Assembly (NCBI GenBank): GCA_963575645.1
Contig: OY754465.1
Coordinates: 52,289,901 to 52,353,900 of the forward strand
Source of the DNA: Xanthostigma xanthostigma
Lineage: Eukaryota; Arthropoda; Insecta; Raphidioptera; Raphidiidae
Length of the DNA stretch: 64,000 bases
Reading direction: 5' to 3'
Part shown: one piece after another, positions 45,047 through 56,016 of the stretch
Layout of the letters: every line of letters starts with the position of its first letter
Position numbering within the stretch: the stretch's first letter is position 1
Made by a program: the position numbers and the translations under genes
Notes under the pieces: model-generated
What the model was told of the DNA's origin: nothing
Seen by the model: the letters and a program-made list of their open reading frames with translations, nothing else
Databases searched by the model: none

Positions 45047-45256
45047 GGCCTAGTTTATATGAGAGGCGTTCAACGCGCGTTGACCCAACGCGCGTTTACA
45101 GCTTCTATACAATTGTATAGGACTGTTTATATGATAACGCGCGTTCAACGCGCCACCAACGCGCGTTATCATATAAACAGTCCTATACAATTGTATAGAA
45201 GCTGTAAACGCGCGTTGGGCCAACGCGCGTTGAACGCCTCTCATATAAACTAGGCC
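45047..45256. mobile_element. Near-perfect 210-bp palindromic MITE
   Basis: TAA duplicated at 45044-45046 and 45257-45259. The two arms of about 100 bp differ at one base pair (TTGACCCAAC versus TTGGCCCAAC) around a roughly 10-base centre. Starts GGCCTAGTTTATATGAGAGG. The arms themselves are built of shorter palindromes (AACGCGCGTT repeated; CTATACAATTGTATAG). TAA duplication and GGCC ends fit PIF/Harbinger. The mirrored 61-64-codon frames are artefacts. Confidence 0.9.
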
Positions 45257-45259
45257 TAA

Positions 45260-46312
45260 GGGTATAATACGAGATTTTACTGTAGTGAGAAGGATTAAGG
45301 ACGGCGTTATTACGGTGACATAGGACGGTGCTCGTTATTATATAACATATAAAAAAATTTATTGCCAACTATTAAACTTTATTATTCATATACGCAGCGT
45401 ACGTGTATTATATAATATACATGCGTAGATATTTTATACTCATAGAGTAGGTACATATTATTATGTAACGCGTGCCACTAGAAATATATATAATATAACC
45501 TCTCATAAGTGTAATAATACTTTTTAACATTTGTTTTGCACAGATAAATAAACAAATCTCTTATAGCAACATACTAAAGGCAGGTGGATTTGTCATAAGT
45601 ACAATAAAACAATACATTCAGAATTAGTTATAAATAAAATAATGTAGCGGATCACTCTGTACATAAGGGCACATTCTGTGTATAGAATACTTTGTTACAA
45701 TCATTTCGACACAAAATAGGTAAGAACGACGGCCTCGAACTGCGCACTGTATACCTGACTCCTAATCTTGATTACTCGAACTGCGTACTGTACAAAAGAC
45801 CATAAAAATTCACAGTACACGAACTGCGTACCAGGCAATTATAATAATAATTATGTATGATCAAAGGAAAGAAAAATAAAACTTAACAGCTCTGCAAGTT
45901 TTAGAAGCACAGCGTCAAAACGACTCGACATTTTTTAAAATCTTCGAAAAGGAAAATTTTACACCTTTCAAAACTAAAACTTCGTTTCCTCTTTCACTAT
46001 ACTCAAAATCGGGATTCATAATGAATATCAGACGCTAGAGTAACTTTAGCAAGACTTCACTACAAGCACCTTCACAAAACAAATCGAAGAACAATTGAAA
46101 AATGAACATTTACATCAAAAGCAAATGCACATCTAGCTGACAATACGAAGATAAATCAATTAAGAAAAGGGATTAATAATTATTTTTTTGTAAATACCTA
46201 CCAGCAATTGAACTAGTGCGGAATTCATGTTAGTATTACAGGTAATAAAACGAACCCGCATTAAAAGATTAAGAAAGTGCGCAGTTCATGCACGTCCGGT
46301 AATAGTCCGGGT
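45260..46312. other. Unassigned stretch
   Basis: GAACTGCG(C/T)AC recurs at about 45738, 45779 and 45825; otherwise nothing recognised. Confidence 0.3.
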
Positions 46313-46497
46313 GCCAGCAATCCTGAAAGCTCCGTGATTAAGGATAATACAATTTTTAATGAAAATTGAAAGTTTACACTTAGACGAATAAGATGTGCTT
46401 GGTCGACCAAGCGCATCTTATTCCTTTAAGTGCAAACTTTCAATTTTCATTAAAAATTGTATTATTCATTAATCACGGAGCTTTCAGGATTGCTGGC
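46313..46497. mobile_element. Palindromic element centred on GGTCGACC
   Basis: 185 bp. GCCAGCAATCCTGAAAGCTC to TGTGCTTGGTC is mirrored with few differences around 46404/46405, with essentially no loop. Probably a MITE or half-sites of a larger element. Confidence 0.8.
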
Positions 46498-46529
46498 TCC
46501 TCGCCTATAAGAAACGCTTGAAAAATAGA

Positions 46530-46566
46530 AATCTAGCGGCAAAACCAGCCTCGTGTGCAGCGGCCT
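46530..46566 (+). mobile_element. PIF/Harbinger-like right end, solitary
   Basis: CTAGCGGCAAAACCAGCCTC and GTGTGCAGCGGCCT, followed by TTA. No left end was found upstream, so the element may be deleted or chimeric. Confidence 0.55.
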
Positions 46567-47029
46567 TTAGTGCAGTTCTGCCTTTTGATATCAACTTCCG
46601 ACGATTAATAATAAACACGGTGATAAAGCAATAAAACAGTGTCAAGACTTCCAGAAACTATTAAATATTAACTTGGCTAATAAATAATAACGATTCGGCT
46701 ATATTTTACTCAGCAAATATTACAACCATAAATTACATTTTTCCGTGCCTGTACAGTAACCACAAATTCTGTCCGTCCCAAGAGAAACACTTAAAAATAT
46801 GTTATTATTAATATTAATGCCGTTTATTGGAGATTGTAAAAGTGCACGGTTTTTTTAATAATGAAACATCGCTGGAAAAATTTTCAGTATTACCTTCCTG
46901 TTTTCAGTTTTTTTACTATTAGTGGAGTGTATCGAAAGTCTCAGAACTCACTTCCAATAAATTAATTTTAATATAGTCTTCTGAATCGAGTCGTTAAGGC
47001 TCAATACTAAAGAGTTTATTTTATTTATT
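46567..47029. other. Unassigned stretch
   Basis: Nothing recognised. Confidence 0.3.
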
Positions 47030-47142
47030 AAGGTCCTGAAGAAGACAAGAAATATTGCCGAAACGTTGACCAATAAATATGTTTTAGTGAATAAAAATTG
47101 CTTTAATATTTTAGCCTTGTATCCCGTATAATTTTATCAAAG
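47030..47142 (+). repeat. Single arm of the 8358-8840 foldback family
   Basis: AGGTCCTGAAGAAG, GCCGAAACGTTGAC and AGCCTTGTATCCCGT match the right arm at 8735-8830. The opposite arm is missing. Confidence 0.7.
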
Positions 47143-47284
47143 AGTTTATATATTAAAAATTATCGCTCACTCGGTTTTCTTAGGGGAAAATTACCCCTAT
47201 AGATGTATTTCTGCAAAAATGTTATGAACTATCTGCTATCAGAAGTACAAAAAAAAGTTTCAGACAAAAAAATTTCCGTTGTTA

Positions 47285-47345
47285 GATCTCCAACAAAGTG
47301 ATCCTATAAGGGTTCCTTTTTTCGTTTTGAGGCACCGAACTCTAA
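47285..47345 (+). repeat. Tail of the AAGTGCGAGTCGGACTCGC repeat family
   Basis: AAAGTGATCCTATAAGGGTT, CGTTTTGAGGCACCG and ACTCTAAAAAC correspond to the 3' part of the repeat at 15159-15612. Confidence 0.55.
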
Positions 47346-48640
47346 AAACACCTTATTTGACGAATTCGAAGAAACTCGAGTTTTAATCAAAAAGCATTCT
47401 ATTTAATTCTATTTAATGACTAGGTCAATAATTTCTTCTCTATTTAAGGGCCACCAGAATGCAAAAGCACGTACCTGATATTTCTAATTGGACAAGTTGA
47501 ATTAATTTTGTTACTTCAGTAATGCGAGCTCGAGTTTCTCCGAATTACCACAAATCGGCAACCTGAACAGCAGTCATCGAAGCGAATAACCGAAACTTAT
47601 AACATTCATGCACGACGTATCTCTAATTAATTATTCAATTTTAATTAAACTATTTAAAGCAAAAAGCATATAGCGAATTAAAGTTATGTTATGATTAAGT
47701 TGAAGAATAGCTGAAGCATGCTGAACCACGTCTTGCTTTTAATGTATTAATCTTTAGTTGATCTTCTTGGTGGATTATTTTAATTAAACTCTCAGCGAAA
47801 ATGTTTTGTTTTCTAATTCGTTGCAAATACAAAAATAACAACGTCAAAATTTAATAAAATGTGTCAACTCACATTTCACATAAAGTGTAAACTCCATTTA
47901 ACGTCTCTCGATGTAACGACAAACTTCTTAAAACGTCGAAATTACTTAACTCTAGTTGGTTTACCTTGCTGCTCAACAACACGCTCTAAATAACGACAAC
48001 AATACGTCATCATTAAGCAATAAACAGTACTTGTTTGTTATTTTGTTGCTTTGTTGTCGGCATCATGCGTACCGAAGATTCTAAGAAATTCGTTCTTTTG
48101 ATTGATGGGTCGACAAACGTCAGACAAAGATAACAGACTATACGCAATATGCGTTGTAATTTGTGATAGTATGAATGTTTGTTGGTCAGTTGTAAATTTT
48201 ATATATAAGGAGTAAATGCATATTATAGTAAAAAAATATTAATGGATTATTTCTTCTCTCCGTTTAACAACAACTCTCAATAACGTCACAAAGTGCACAG
48301 TCCCTTGAGTGCCGCTACACTGTAATTATAAGGTAGTTGGTAGTTTCATTAGTTTCCTTGAATGATTTATATTAATATCATAAAGAGTAGAGCTGTAACA
48401 AACCGTATGTATTCGTTACTGAGTAACGGGTACATCGTCTGACTCGAAGTAACGAATCGTTACTTACAAATTCATCGAGTTACTCGCATTTGTCGTATCC
48501 ATGTCAGTTCGACTCGTTTGATGCGGTTATACGTTATACGAACGAAGTTATATCGTATCACGTATGCGACGCGCCTCGATACGATGGTGCATGCTTGATG
48601 CTGCATCTATTTAAAAAATTCTTTCACGGCTATTTATAAT
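47346..48640. other. Unassigned AT-rich stretch
   Basis: At 48400-48480 there are inverted GAGTAACG and CGTTACT words (GTTACTGAGTAACGGG, AACGAATCGTTACTT) that could be subterminal sites of a decayed transposon, but no ends were found. Confidence 0.3.
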
Positions 48641-48787
48641 GAACCTTCAGGATGGACATAGGCTATATACTATCACTTTAAAATAAAAGCACTTTTCGTG
48701 GAGACCAATTTTGCAACGTAAGTCGACGAAAAAATATCACTGTTTTTTCGTCGACACAAATTCGGGCGAAGTCGGACTGGGCAGCTA
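48641..48787 (+). mobile_element. Helitron 3' portion
   Basis: GAACCTTCAGGATGGACATA, CTTTTCGTGGAGACCAATTT and GTAAGTCGACGAAAAAA, then the imperfect hairpin TTCGGGCGAAGTCGGA and CTAG|T at 48784-48787. 5' end missing. Confidence 0.7.
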
Positions 48788-49287
48788 GTTTCAAATAAAG
48801 TTCGAGAAAGTTTCTCATAAAATTCACTCCGATTTAGTACTTTTCTATCAACCCACCGTTTGCATTGTGCGACTAACGAAATAATGAAAATATAAAATAC
48901 CATAGCCAAAACGCGAACTGACAAAAAATGCTGAAAGCTGGTTTCTAAACAACATACAAGAAAAAATTGCTAGCAATTAAAAAATAATCACACAATATTA
49001 TTTTTTACCTTGTACTTTACTAAAAAAAGACGAGAGCTCGTACTTTTGAAATTCACATAAAAAATAAATAAAAGCGGTAAATCGTGATCCTCGCGTCAAT
49101 TCCATCACACACATGCGAGTATACAGGGTGTTTCAAACCGATCGCCTATGGACAGTACAGTGTAATAGAAAAAGCAATTCTATGCAGAAAAGTCCTTAGA
49201 CATTTTTTAATTCGATGAACCGTTAATGAAATATTAACTAATTAATTATTACCAACAATTTAAGCGGATCGTTTATTTATTTAATAA
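48788..49287. other. Unassigned stretch
   Basis: Around 49125 GAGTATACAGGGTGTTTCAA resembles a transposon end seen in other insects; no partner seen. Confidence 0.3.
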
Positions 49288-49794
49288 CTAGCGGTGCAGT
49301 CTGGGTTCGCCCGGGATCTAATATACCTTTTGGCCGCAATTTATTATTATTATCCACAGGAATGCGCGTATATTCACTTGAAATATTCGTTCGCTATGGT
49401 ATTGCGCGCGACCATCTGTGGACTGACCGTTCCCACTTCACCGCGACACCTACTCACTCAATCGGCCGCGTATATTTCATGTGCTGGTTGACTGAATAGT
49501 GAATATAACGCCCCCGCTTTTTGATGACTGCTGATCTGGACAACTTGTTACCAAATTGTATCAAACCGTGTGTAATATTTCGATATGATGAATGATGATA
49601 TAGTTAGCGGATTCAATCCAATTTGTACCCGGGCGAATCCGGGGTGGACAATTATTACAGCCTCGAACCTTCCCCAGAAAATAAGCTCTCGTATGGTAAA
49701 AACTACATTCAAATTCTTTTAGTAGTTTACGTGTTTTTAGCGGACGGACAGACAAGAACGAGCGGAAAGTGTCCTTTATATAATTATGTAATGA
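49288..49794 (-). mobile_element. Helitron-like element
   Basis: Minus strand ends in a GC-rich stretch (CCCGGGCGAACCCAGACTGC) and CTAG|T at 49288. A plausible start A|TCATTACATAATTATATA is at 49794. A second CCGGGCGAATCCGGGGTGG-type hairpin lies at 49629-49650, so two elements may be joined. Confidence 0.5.
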
Positions 49795-49956
49795 TTTAGT
49801 TAACAGATCTAGGAGTATTGATAAACCACGCCTACTTCCCCGTCATCAACCGCGGCAAAAAGAGGGTGATGAAAAATATTAAATAAAAAGGGAAAAAAAC
49901 AAGTTAAGGGAAGTAGGCGTGGTTTATAAATAATATTTTGCATTCCGGTCAACAGA

Positions 49957-50609
49957 TTGGTGATTAATATTAAGGTGAGTCGACAACACCTGATAATAAA
50001 GGATATACCTGTTAAAGAAGTGGAAGAATTTTGTTATCTGGGCAGTATAATTAGCAATGATGGAGGAGCAGAAGTGGATATAGACAGTAGAATCAAAAAA
50101 GCATCCCAAGCGTTTGGAAGTTTAAATCGTATTTGGCATTCAAGCATGATTTTTGAAAAAACGAAGTTACGTATTTTTAACTCGAATTTAATATGGATTT
50201 GAAACTTGGAAAGTGACGAAAGCCATAACAACTAAACTGCAAATCTTCATAAACGAATGTCTTAGAGCAATCCTCAAGGTGAAATGGTATTAACACGTCT
50301 CGAACAACGAGCTTTGGAAGCGTGCATGTCTTGAACAAATCTATGTAACTATAAAACGTAGGAAATGAAATTGGATAGGACACACGCTACGAAGATAGAT
50401 AACGACATAGCAAAGAGAGCCTTGGATTGGAACCCACAGGGATACCGAAAAAGGGGAACACCAAAAATATCGTGGAGAAGAACTGTTCGTGAAGAAGTTG
50501 TGGAACAAGGAACTACCTGGCTTCAAGTCAAAAATATGGCAAAAGATAGGACTAGATTTAAAATTTTCGTATAGGCCACTTAAGAGTTGAAGGAATTTAT
50601 TATTATTAT
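49957..50609 (+). pseudogene. RTE-type LINE reverse transcriptase C-terminus, broken
   Basis: Translated pieces in order: EEFCYLGSIISNDGGAEVDI, SRIKKASQAFGSLNRIW, FEKTKLRIFNSN (frame 1, 49957-50196); YGFETWKVTKAITTKLQIFI, NECLRAILKVKW, SNNELWKRACLEQI (frame 2, two stops); NWIGHTLRR, then DNDIAKRALDWNPQGYRKRG, TPKISWRRTVREE (frame 3, to 50573). This is the thumb and C-terminal region of the reverse transcriptase of RTE-clade non-LTR retrotransposons. At least two frameshifts and two stops make it dead. A TTATTATTATTATG tail at 50592-50606 fits the microsatellite-like 3' ends of such elements. The polymerase catalytic core upstream is missing. Confidence 0.85.
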
Positions 50610-51005
50610 GTCCGCTTATGCTCGATTTGAGAGAACCCTGTATGTCGGCAGAGCCTGGGTAATGTAGTGTTGGTTGGTTAGGTACCTAGGGTCGGTACGT
50701 CGATGTCGGCAGCCATCTATCTCGTGCATATCACCTTAATCCCCGTCTCAGATCAAGATAAATTCACTTATATCTGAGTCGATCGCAGGCAATATGTTTG
50801 TGTTGATCCCCGTCATACATACATAGAATAGTTGTTCTCTCGGCTCGCCCGGGACTTCCCCTCTCAAACCCTATACCCGTACGATGGAAGCTAAGAGATT
50901 CCTTCTTGTTTGTACCTGGCTCTCCCAATGGATGTATAGTCAAAAGACAAAAACGCTCATGTCTCAGTTTGTGGTTGAAATAAGATTTAATCAAACAGTT
51001 CACAG
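50610..51005. other. Unassigned stretch
   Basis: Nothing recognised. Confidence 0.3.
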
Positions 51006-51290
51006 ATGGCCCTATTCACCGAACGTAAGTAGTTATTTATTCGGTTCATTTGTTCTTCAGGTAGCTATTCTTCCGAATAAATAGCGATAATTCAATTTAC
51101 CCAACATAATTATGTTTACTGCAGTTATTGTGTCTTACTTGGAGGGTATAAATATTTATTCGCCTGATAAAATAATAATGGCCGCCACATAGATCGCAAT
51201 ACCTAACCTATAAACGTGGAGTATTATATCTACAGTTTGCTCTTGGGAATTTATTTATGTGTTGTTTATTAACCTTTTGTGAATTTCCCA
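51006..51290 (-). mobile_element. TIR element family E, partial copy
   Basis: GGCCCTATTCACCGAACGTAAGTAGTTATT onward is the reverse complement of the right half of 29266-29793 and 63286-63874. The left half (in their orientation) is lost after TTATTAACCTTTTGTGAA. (Motif positions 51006-51035.). Confidence 0.7.
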
Positions 51291-51778
51291 TGACATAAAT
51301 TCTTTGATATTCGAAAAGTGTAACGCTTGCCCTTCTCCGACTTCAACCGACAGTTGCGAGGAAAGAGTGCGGAAGAATCGTTTAGACTCTCTCTCTCCAC
51401 ACGCATGCGCAGGGCGTTTTCATAAACATTTCCTATTCCTGAAATAATAGAACTTACGAAGTTTTTTCGTATTCTGACATTAACGAGACTACTGCATTTG
51501 AAGGGACGGAAAATATTACCAAAAATGTGACATACGCGGTTTCTCTTTTAGCCACAGATATTGTATATGTGGCACTGTATGCACTGGCTAGGTAGATTGC
51601 AGAGCCACGAAACGCTACATTCGCTGGAGGGCTGGTCAACTTCAAGTGTAGCGGGATGGATTTATTTCTACAAAGGTAAACAATACACGGTCCCAAAGAG
51701 TACTACATCAGTACAAATAAACAAAATTGTAACTTAGTCTGGAAGTTTTAAGCAACATTTCCATAAGACCGAAAGTAT
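51291..51778. other. Unassigned stretch
   Basis: A minus-strand frame (51454-51696, 80 codons) has no recognisable domain. Nothing else noticed. Confidence 0.3.
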
Positions 51779-51841
51779 TTTCAACTCATTTTTTTTTAAA
51801 GTAATGTATTTTTAAGCTCATGTATTTTTAAATCATTTTTT

Positions 51842-52339
51842 GACGTGATAACGTCTTATTAATTGATGAAACACCAATCTTATAAATTGTTGAAACACCA
51901 GCTGCATGTACGAAAAAGTGTCACGTTCCGCCTGACCCTGTGCGTGCAAGCGATAGAGAAGCACGATCGGCCCAAGTTTGACAGCTACAAAAAATTATTA
52001 TTTAATAAAGATCACAAGATACAAACTTCCAATAAACTGCCACAGTTCGCTCGTATATATACTTACAGGGAGTGAAAAATCCACACCACCCGACCGTCCG
52101 TTTATTAAAACTGCGTGTATTTTGAAAACGGTTCGTTATATTTAAAAACCGTTGCTACAGTTGGTTAGAACTCTAATTTTACTATTTAAATATGTAAAAA
52201 TAAATGTTTGGAAACGTATACGTATAATGTGAAAAATAAAAAAAGTTATATTTCAACACTTTACGAGTATGGTTCAATGTTTCTTTATGACGTTATCACG
52301 TAAAACTATCGTCCGTAAACCGACTTTACAGACAACCAA
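51842..52339 (+). mobile_element. Element X, copy X6
   Basis: From GACGTGATAACGTC after T6 to GACAACCAA before T6. The outer 120 bp at the left and 60 bp at the right match X5; the centre (about 51960-52280) is unrelated to other copies. Confidence 0.8.
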
Positions 52340-52345
52340 TTTTTT

Positions 52346-52436
52346 AATAAATAAAATTATCGACCAATTATCTGAAAAATTGGTAGATAATTTTATTTAT
52401 TGAAGAGTTCTGATCAGACGGTAATCAAAGATTGAA
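52346..52436. repeat. Small foldback, related to 18969-19278
   Basis: AATAAATAAAATTATCGACC is mirrored by GGTAGATAATTTTATTTATT around ATCTGAAA. The right-hand extension (GAAGAGTTCTGATCAGACGG and TAATCAAAGATT) is the complement of 18975-19010. The left arm is shorter, perhaps lost with X6. Confidence 0.7.
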
Positions 52437-52690
52437 CTTTTTTTTAAACTTATGTATTTTCAACTCATGTATTCGCAACTCATGTAAACGCAACTTATGT
52501 ATTTTCAACTCATGTATTTTCAACTCATGTATTTTCAACTCATGTATTTTCAACTCATGTATTTTCAACACATGTTTTTTTTAACTAATGTATTTTCAAA
52601 TCGTGTATTTTACACTCATGTATTTTTAAACTCATGAATTTTAACTTATATATTTTTAAACTCATGTATTTTTGAACTCATGTATTATCA

Positions 52691-53472
52691 ACACCATCTA
52701 TTTCCAACTGATTTTACTCAATATTTTCAAGTTTCTGTGTCCTTACTTCTAACGCCAAGTGTCTCCTCCTACGCTGCCCGTCGAATGAAAAAATACGTTT
52801 GACAACTTTTAACCTCAAATTAAAAAATGTTGGTCTATGACTACTACGGAGTGAGGATGAAGAAATTGAAAACACATGAGTCGACTAGTTCCGACCGGTT
52901 GAAAATACACGAGTTCTACTGTGTTTACATTCTACAGATTTGATTTGACGGGTGTGTTGATTTTAACGGTACTTTATAATAAAGTTTGATCTGACCAAGT
53001 TGAAAACAGCGCTGAGATAGTCTACATAGGGCCTAAGCACACATATATCCATTTATCTGTTTAGCGGCTTTAGTTGCGCGTTAGAGGTAGGATTTCGCTA
53101 TCAGTCTGCGACTTGCTTATATAGGGTATACAAGCTTTCTGTCTAGCTTTAACCTACATATATATTTATAGGAAAAGTTTTAATGCCGTACATATCGGTA
53201 TCAAGATGTTTTTATTTATATAATAAAATAAATATAAATTGTTCCAAATCAAATTATATTTATTGGAAATAGATTGGATTTTTTTTTAGCTTTGTACAAA
53301 TATCTATACTACAGCGAAATGCTACAAGATGTGTTTTTCTTTCACTCACACAATAGGCATCCCGTTTTTAGAGTTTACTCCTTAAGAAACGATTTTGAGT
53401 TATAAGACCCGGTACGGAAATTGGTAAGGCGTTATGGTCCACCGCTTCAAGTGTGGCGTCGCTCGTTCGCTT
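52691..53472. other. Unassigned stretch
   Basis: Nothing recognised. Confidence 0.3.
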
Positions 53473-53592
53473 CAAAAGAGACAAACATATATATCTGTAG
53501 GATTTAACGTGCGAAAGAATGAGATGGAATACAAAAGAGACAAACATATATATCTGTAGGATTTAATGTGTGAAAGAATGAGATGGAATACA
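53473..53592. repeat. Tandem duplication of 59 bp
   Basis: AAAAGAGACAAACATATATA through GAATGAGATGGAATAC occurs twice in a row with two differences (AACGTGCG versus AATGTGTG), so the duplication is recent. Confidence 0.9.
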
Positions 53593-54251
53593 TTACATAT
53601 TCGTGCGTTGGAGTTATGACACACACACTTTTTTTGTATCGACGATCAATGTGTCATTTGAAAGGGCTCGACGTACAGATGTGCAATAGGGTGTCAGAAT
53701 TGCGCAAAATGGCTTTTGAGGCTTGAAAGTCGATTTTCATAAAAAAAGCTATTTTTAACGAGCAGACTTTGGAAAAACAATTTGCATATATTTGTCAAAA
53801 AGGAAAACTAAACAAGAAATAAAGGAAAAACATATTTTCAGTGAATAATTTTAAATATCGATTTTTGCCTTAATTCTGAACTGGATAATTATGAAATATG
53901 AATAAATTTTTTTCTGAGCGAGGATTGCAAAGCGTTTAAAAACAGTTGTTTAGAAATAACTGGAAAACGGTCAGTTTTCGGATAAATAAAAAGAAGTTGC
54001 ATAAATTTTGTTCGATTTTAGAGCGACAAGACGGCTATAATTGATTTAAAGAACAAAGTCGTTTTGATTTAATATTTACCTACTTACTGAACCTTAATTT
54101 TCTATTATCGAAACACACCTGATTATCAAAGAAGCTAGTTAATTATACCATTGCAATCAATCGTTTAAAAAACAATTAATACTGCCAGACTTAAGTAGTT
54201 CTGATTTTAAAATTTTAATCAGTGAATAAAAAAGTTTGTCGTTTATAATTA
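53593..54251. other. Unassigned stretch
   Basis: Nothing recognised. Confidence 0.3.
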
Positions 54252-54256
54252 CTGCG

Positions 54257-54569
54257 CCACGAATCTAAAAGGCTCGGAAGTTAGATGCGAATGCAGGCTT
54301 GCGCTTGTACAGTCTGTTAAAAAACTACAAACTCGCATCTCTACAAAACTAACATAGTAATGTAATAACAACTTGACAATAGCGTACTCGACTGTACTTT
54401 AAAGCAGGAAAGCGATAAGTGACAAAGGCAACGAGCGATCACGGCCAATCACCGACGAGCGCACGTTCCGTGCAGGTATAGCTGGGAGGTGGTGGGAGTA
54501 TCAACAGCTCTAAAATCTGCCTTTGCGACGCTGTTTGTGACTAACTTCCGAACCTTTTAGATCCGTGGC
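54257..54569. mobile_element. Small TIR element
   Basis: The left end GCGCCACGAATCTAAAAGGC continuing TCGGAAGTTAG is mirrored by CTAACTTCCGAACCTTTTAG and ATCCGTGGCGC at the right (about 31 bp, three mismatches). TACT may be duplicated at both flanks. The CG-richer interior has no ORF. Superfamily unknown. Confidence 0.75.
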
Positions 54570-55169
54570 GCGTACTATACAATATTACTACGTCTCAAGT
54601 TTCTCGATTTTTAACGTTTTTTTAATTGAGAAATTTAGTTGGTAGAAGTTGTAGCCTTCCAATAATACAACACATTTTACGTTAAGTCCCCTAGATAGAT
54701 AAGAGGTCACAAAACCCTTTAACTTTATAATTGTAGAGCAACATCAAGGAAAATAAAAGAGCGTTTCTTTTACGAGTTTTATTTTACGAACGTAAGATTG
54801 TCTTTAACACTTAGAAGAGTTTTAAACTTGAAACATATAGCAGTAAATGATTCAAGTGAAGCCCCCCCGCACAATAATTCTCTGTGACAGAGGACCGCAG
54901 CATTTCTCTCTGAGAGATAGCCATCTTCCACCGGTTCGCCTTGCTCGTTGCTCAACACTCGGACAGACATTCTCAAAATGTTGTACCTTCGATGTTTAAA
55001 AAATCAGTGCTAGCTGTTACCATCTCTAGACATAGGGTCAGTAATTAAACATCAGATATATTTTACGAAAACATAGATAAAATTTTTTTTTTAAATTAAA
55101 GGGTTGTACAATATTACAGAAACTACCCGAGTGGCTTAGTTTTCGTCGGGTCTTCAATTGCACTTACTA
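54570..55169. other. Unassigned stretch
   Basis: A 65-codon minus frame (54779-54976) has no recognisable domain. Confidence 0.3.
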
Positions 55170-55376
55170 TGAAGCACACTGAAAATATTTTTAGGTAGGT
55201 ATCTGAGACAGTGTGAAAAGCGTTACACTTCTTTTGTAATATCTGAACACAAAATTGAAGACCTGGCTGAAGAGTAGTGGGGCCTAGCCAAGCTTGTGAA
55301 TTTTTAACTTTGCGAAATTTTATTTGCAAAAAATGTTTCAGGCATTTTAAAATTTTAATACCTTCAAATTTAGTAT

Positions 55377-56016
55377 TGTTGCGTGCCCCTTGATGGGACG
55401 ACTCTGGAATCGGTAGAAACTACAATGGGAACAGGTAAAAACACCCGACCTAGAGACACAAATACGTGTAAAGGAAGGGATCTCGGTGCGGAAAGCAGGT
55501 AGCGAAGTTAGACCCGATTTCTTAGAATCGCTTGGAGAGAACAATAGATGTAAAGGAAGAAATCTCGATTCGTCCAGAACATTCGATAGAATCGTGGGAC
55601 GAGGCTATAAAAGGCGAGCAGAGTGGTTGAGTCAGTCAGTCAGTATTCGAGCTGTTCGTGAGTTGTGTTGATACAGTGCTCTGGCATTACGACATAAATT
55701 ATACTGTGAAAATAAATTATAACTTTAGTAAGTGGTTTTATATAAATGATTTATAGTTAATAGACAAGTGTGTTGATAAACTTTGTGTTGTGTTCCTGTG
55801 TTGTAAACATTTTGTGTATATAATTTAGTGACTCTATATTCTCTGTTACTTAGTCTGTTATTTTTATTATTTAGAACTATTAGTTTTGTTTCTGTTAACG
55901 TTATTATTTCGTTAAGTTAAAGAAGTACGCTTTCGTTTGTGTGTTTTACTGTTTTGTTAAACATTTATTATTGCAAATAAATAATTTCCGCCACGGACTA
56001 CAGCAGTTTTGTTACA
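55377..56016 (+). mobile_element. Solo LTR of a retrotransposon (probably Ty3/Gypsy type)
   Basis: 640 bp, starts TGTTGCGTGCCCC and ends TTTTGTTACA (TG...CA). GTAT is duplicated at 55373-55376 and 56017-56020. It has a TATA box (TATAAAAGG, 55606-55614), an initiator-like AGTCAGTCAGTCAGTATTCG about 25 bp downstream, and a polyadenylation signal AATAAA (55976-55981) about 35 bp before the end, that is, ordered U3, R and U5 signals. No primer-binding site, gag or pol follows, so it is a recombination remnant. The Gypsy assignment is inferred from the 4-bp duplication and the general look. Confidence 0.85.
55606..55650 (+). promoter_or_regulatory. LTR core promoter
   Basis: TATAAAAGG is followed at the usual distance by GTCAGTCAGTCAGTATTCGA, containing the arthropod initiator TCAGT several times. 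It would drive transcription of the LTR or downstream DNA. Confidence 0.65.

Larger units (their letters stand above)
51779..52690. repeat. 15-bp minisatellite split by element X6 and a foldback
   Basis: The unit ATGTATTTTCAACTC and close variants occur at 51779-51835 (about three degraded units) and 52452-52690 (about 16 units, the middle ones identical). The gap is X6 (51842-52339) and a small foldback (52346-52436). Confidence 0.85.

Noticed and set aside
45050..45368. Paired ORFs with almost the same peptide on both strands
   Set aside because: They arise from the perfect palindrome at 45047-45256 and not from a gene family.
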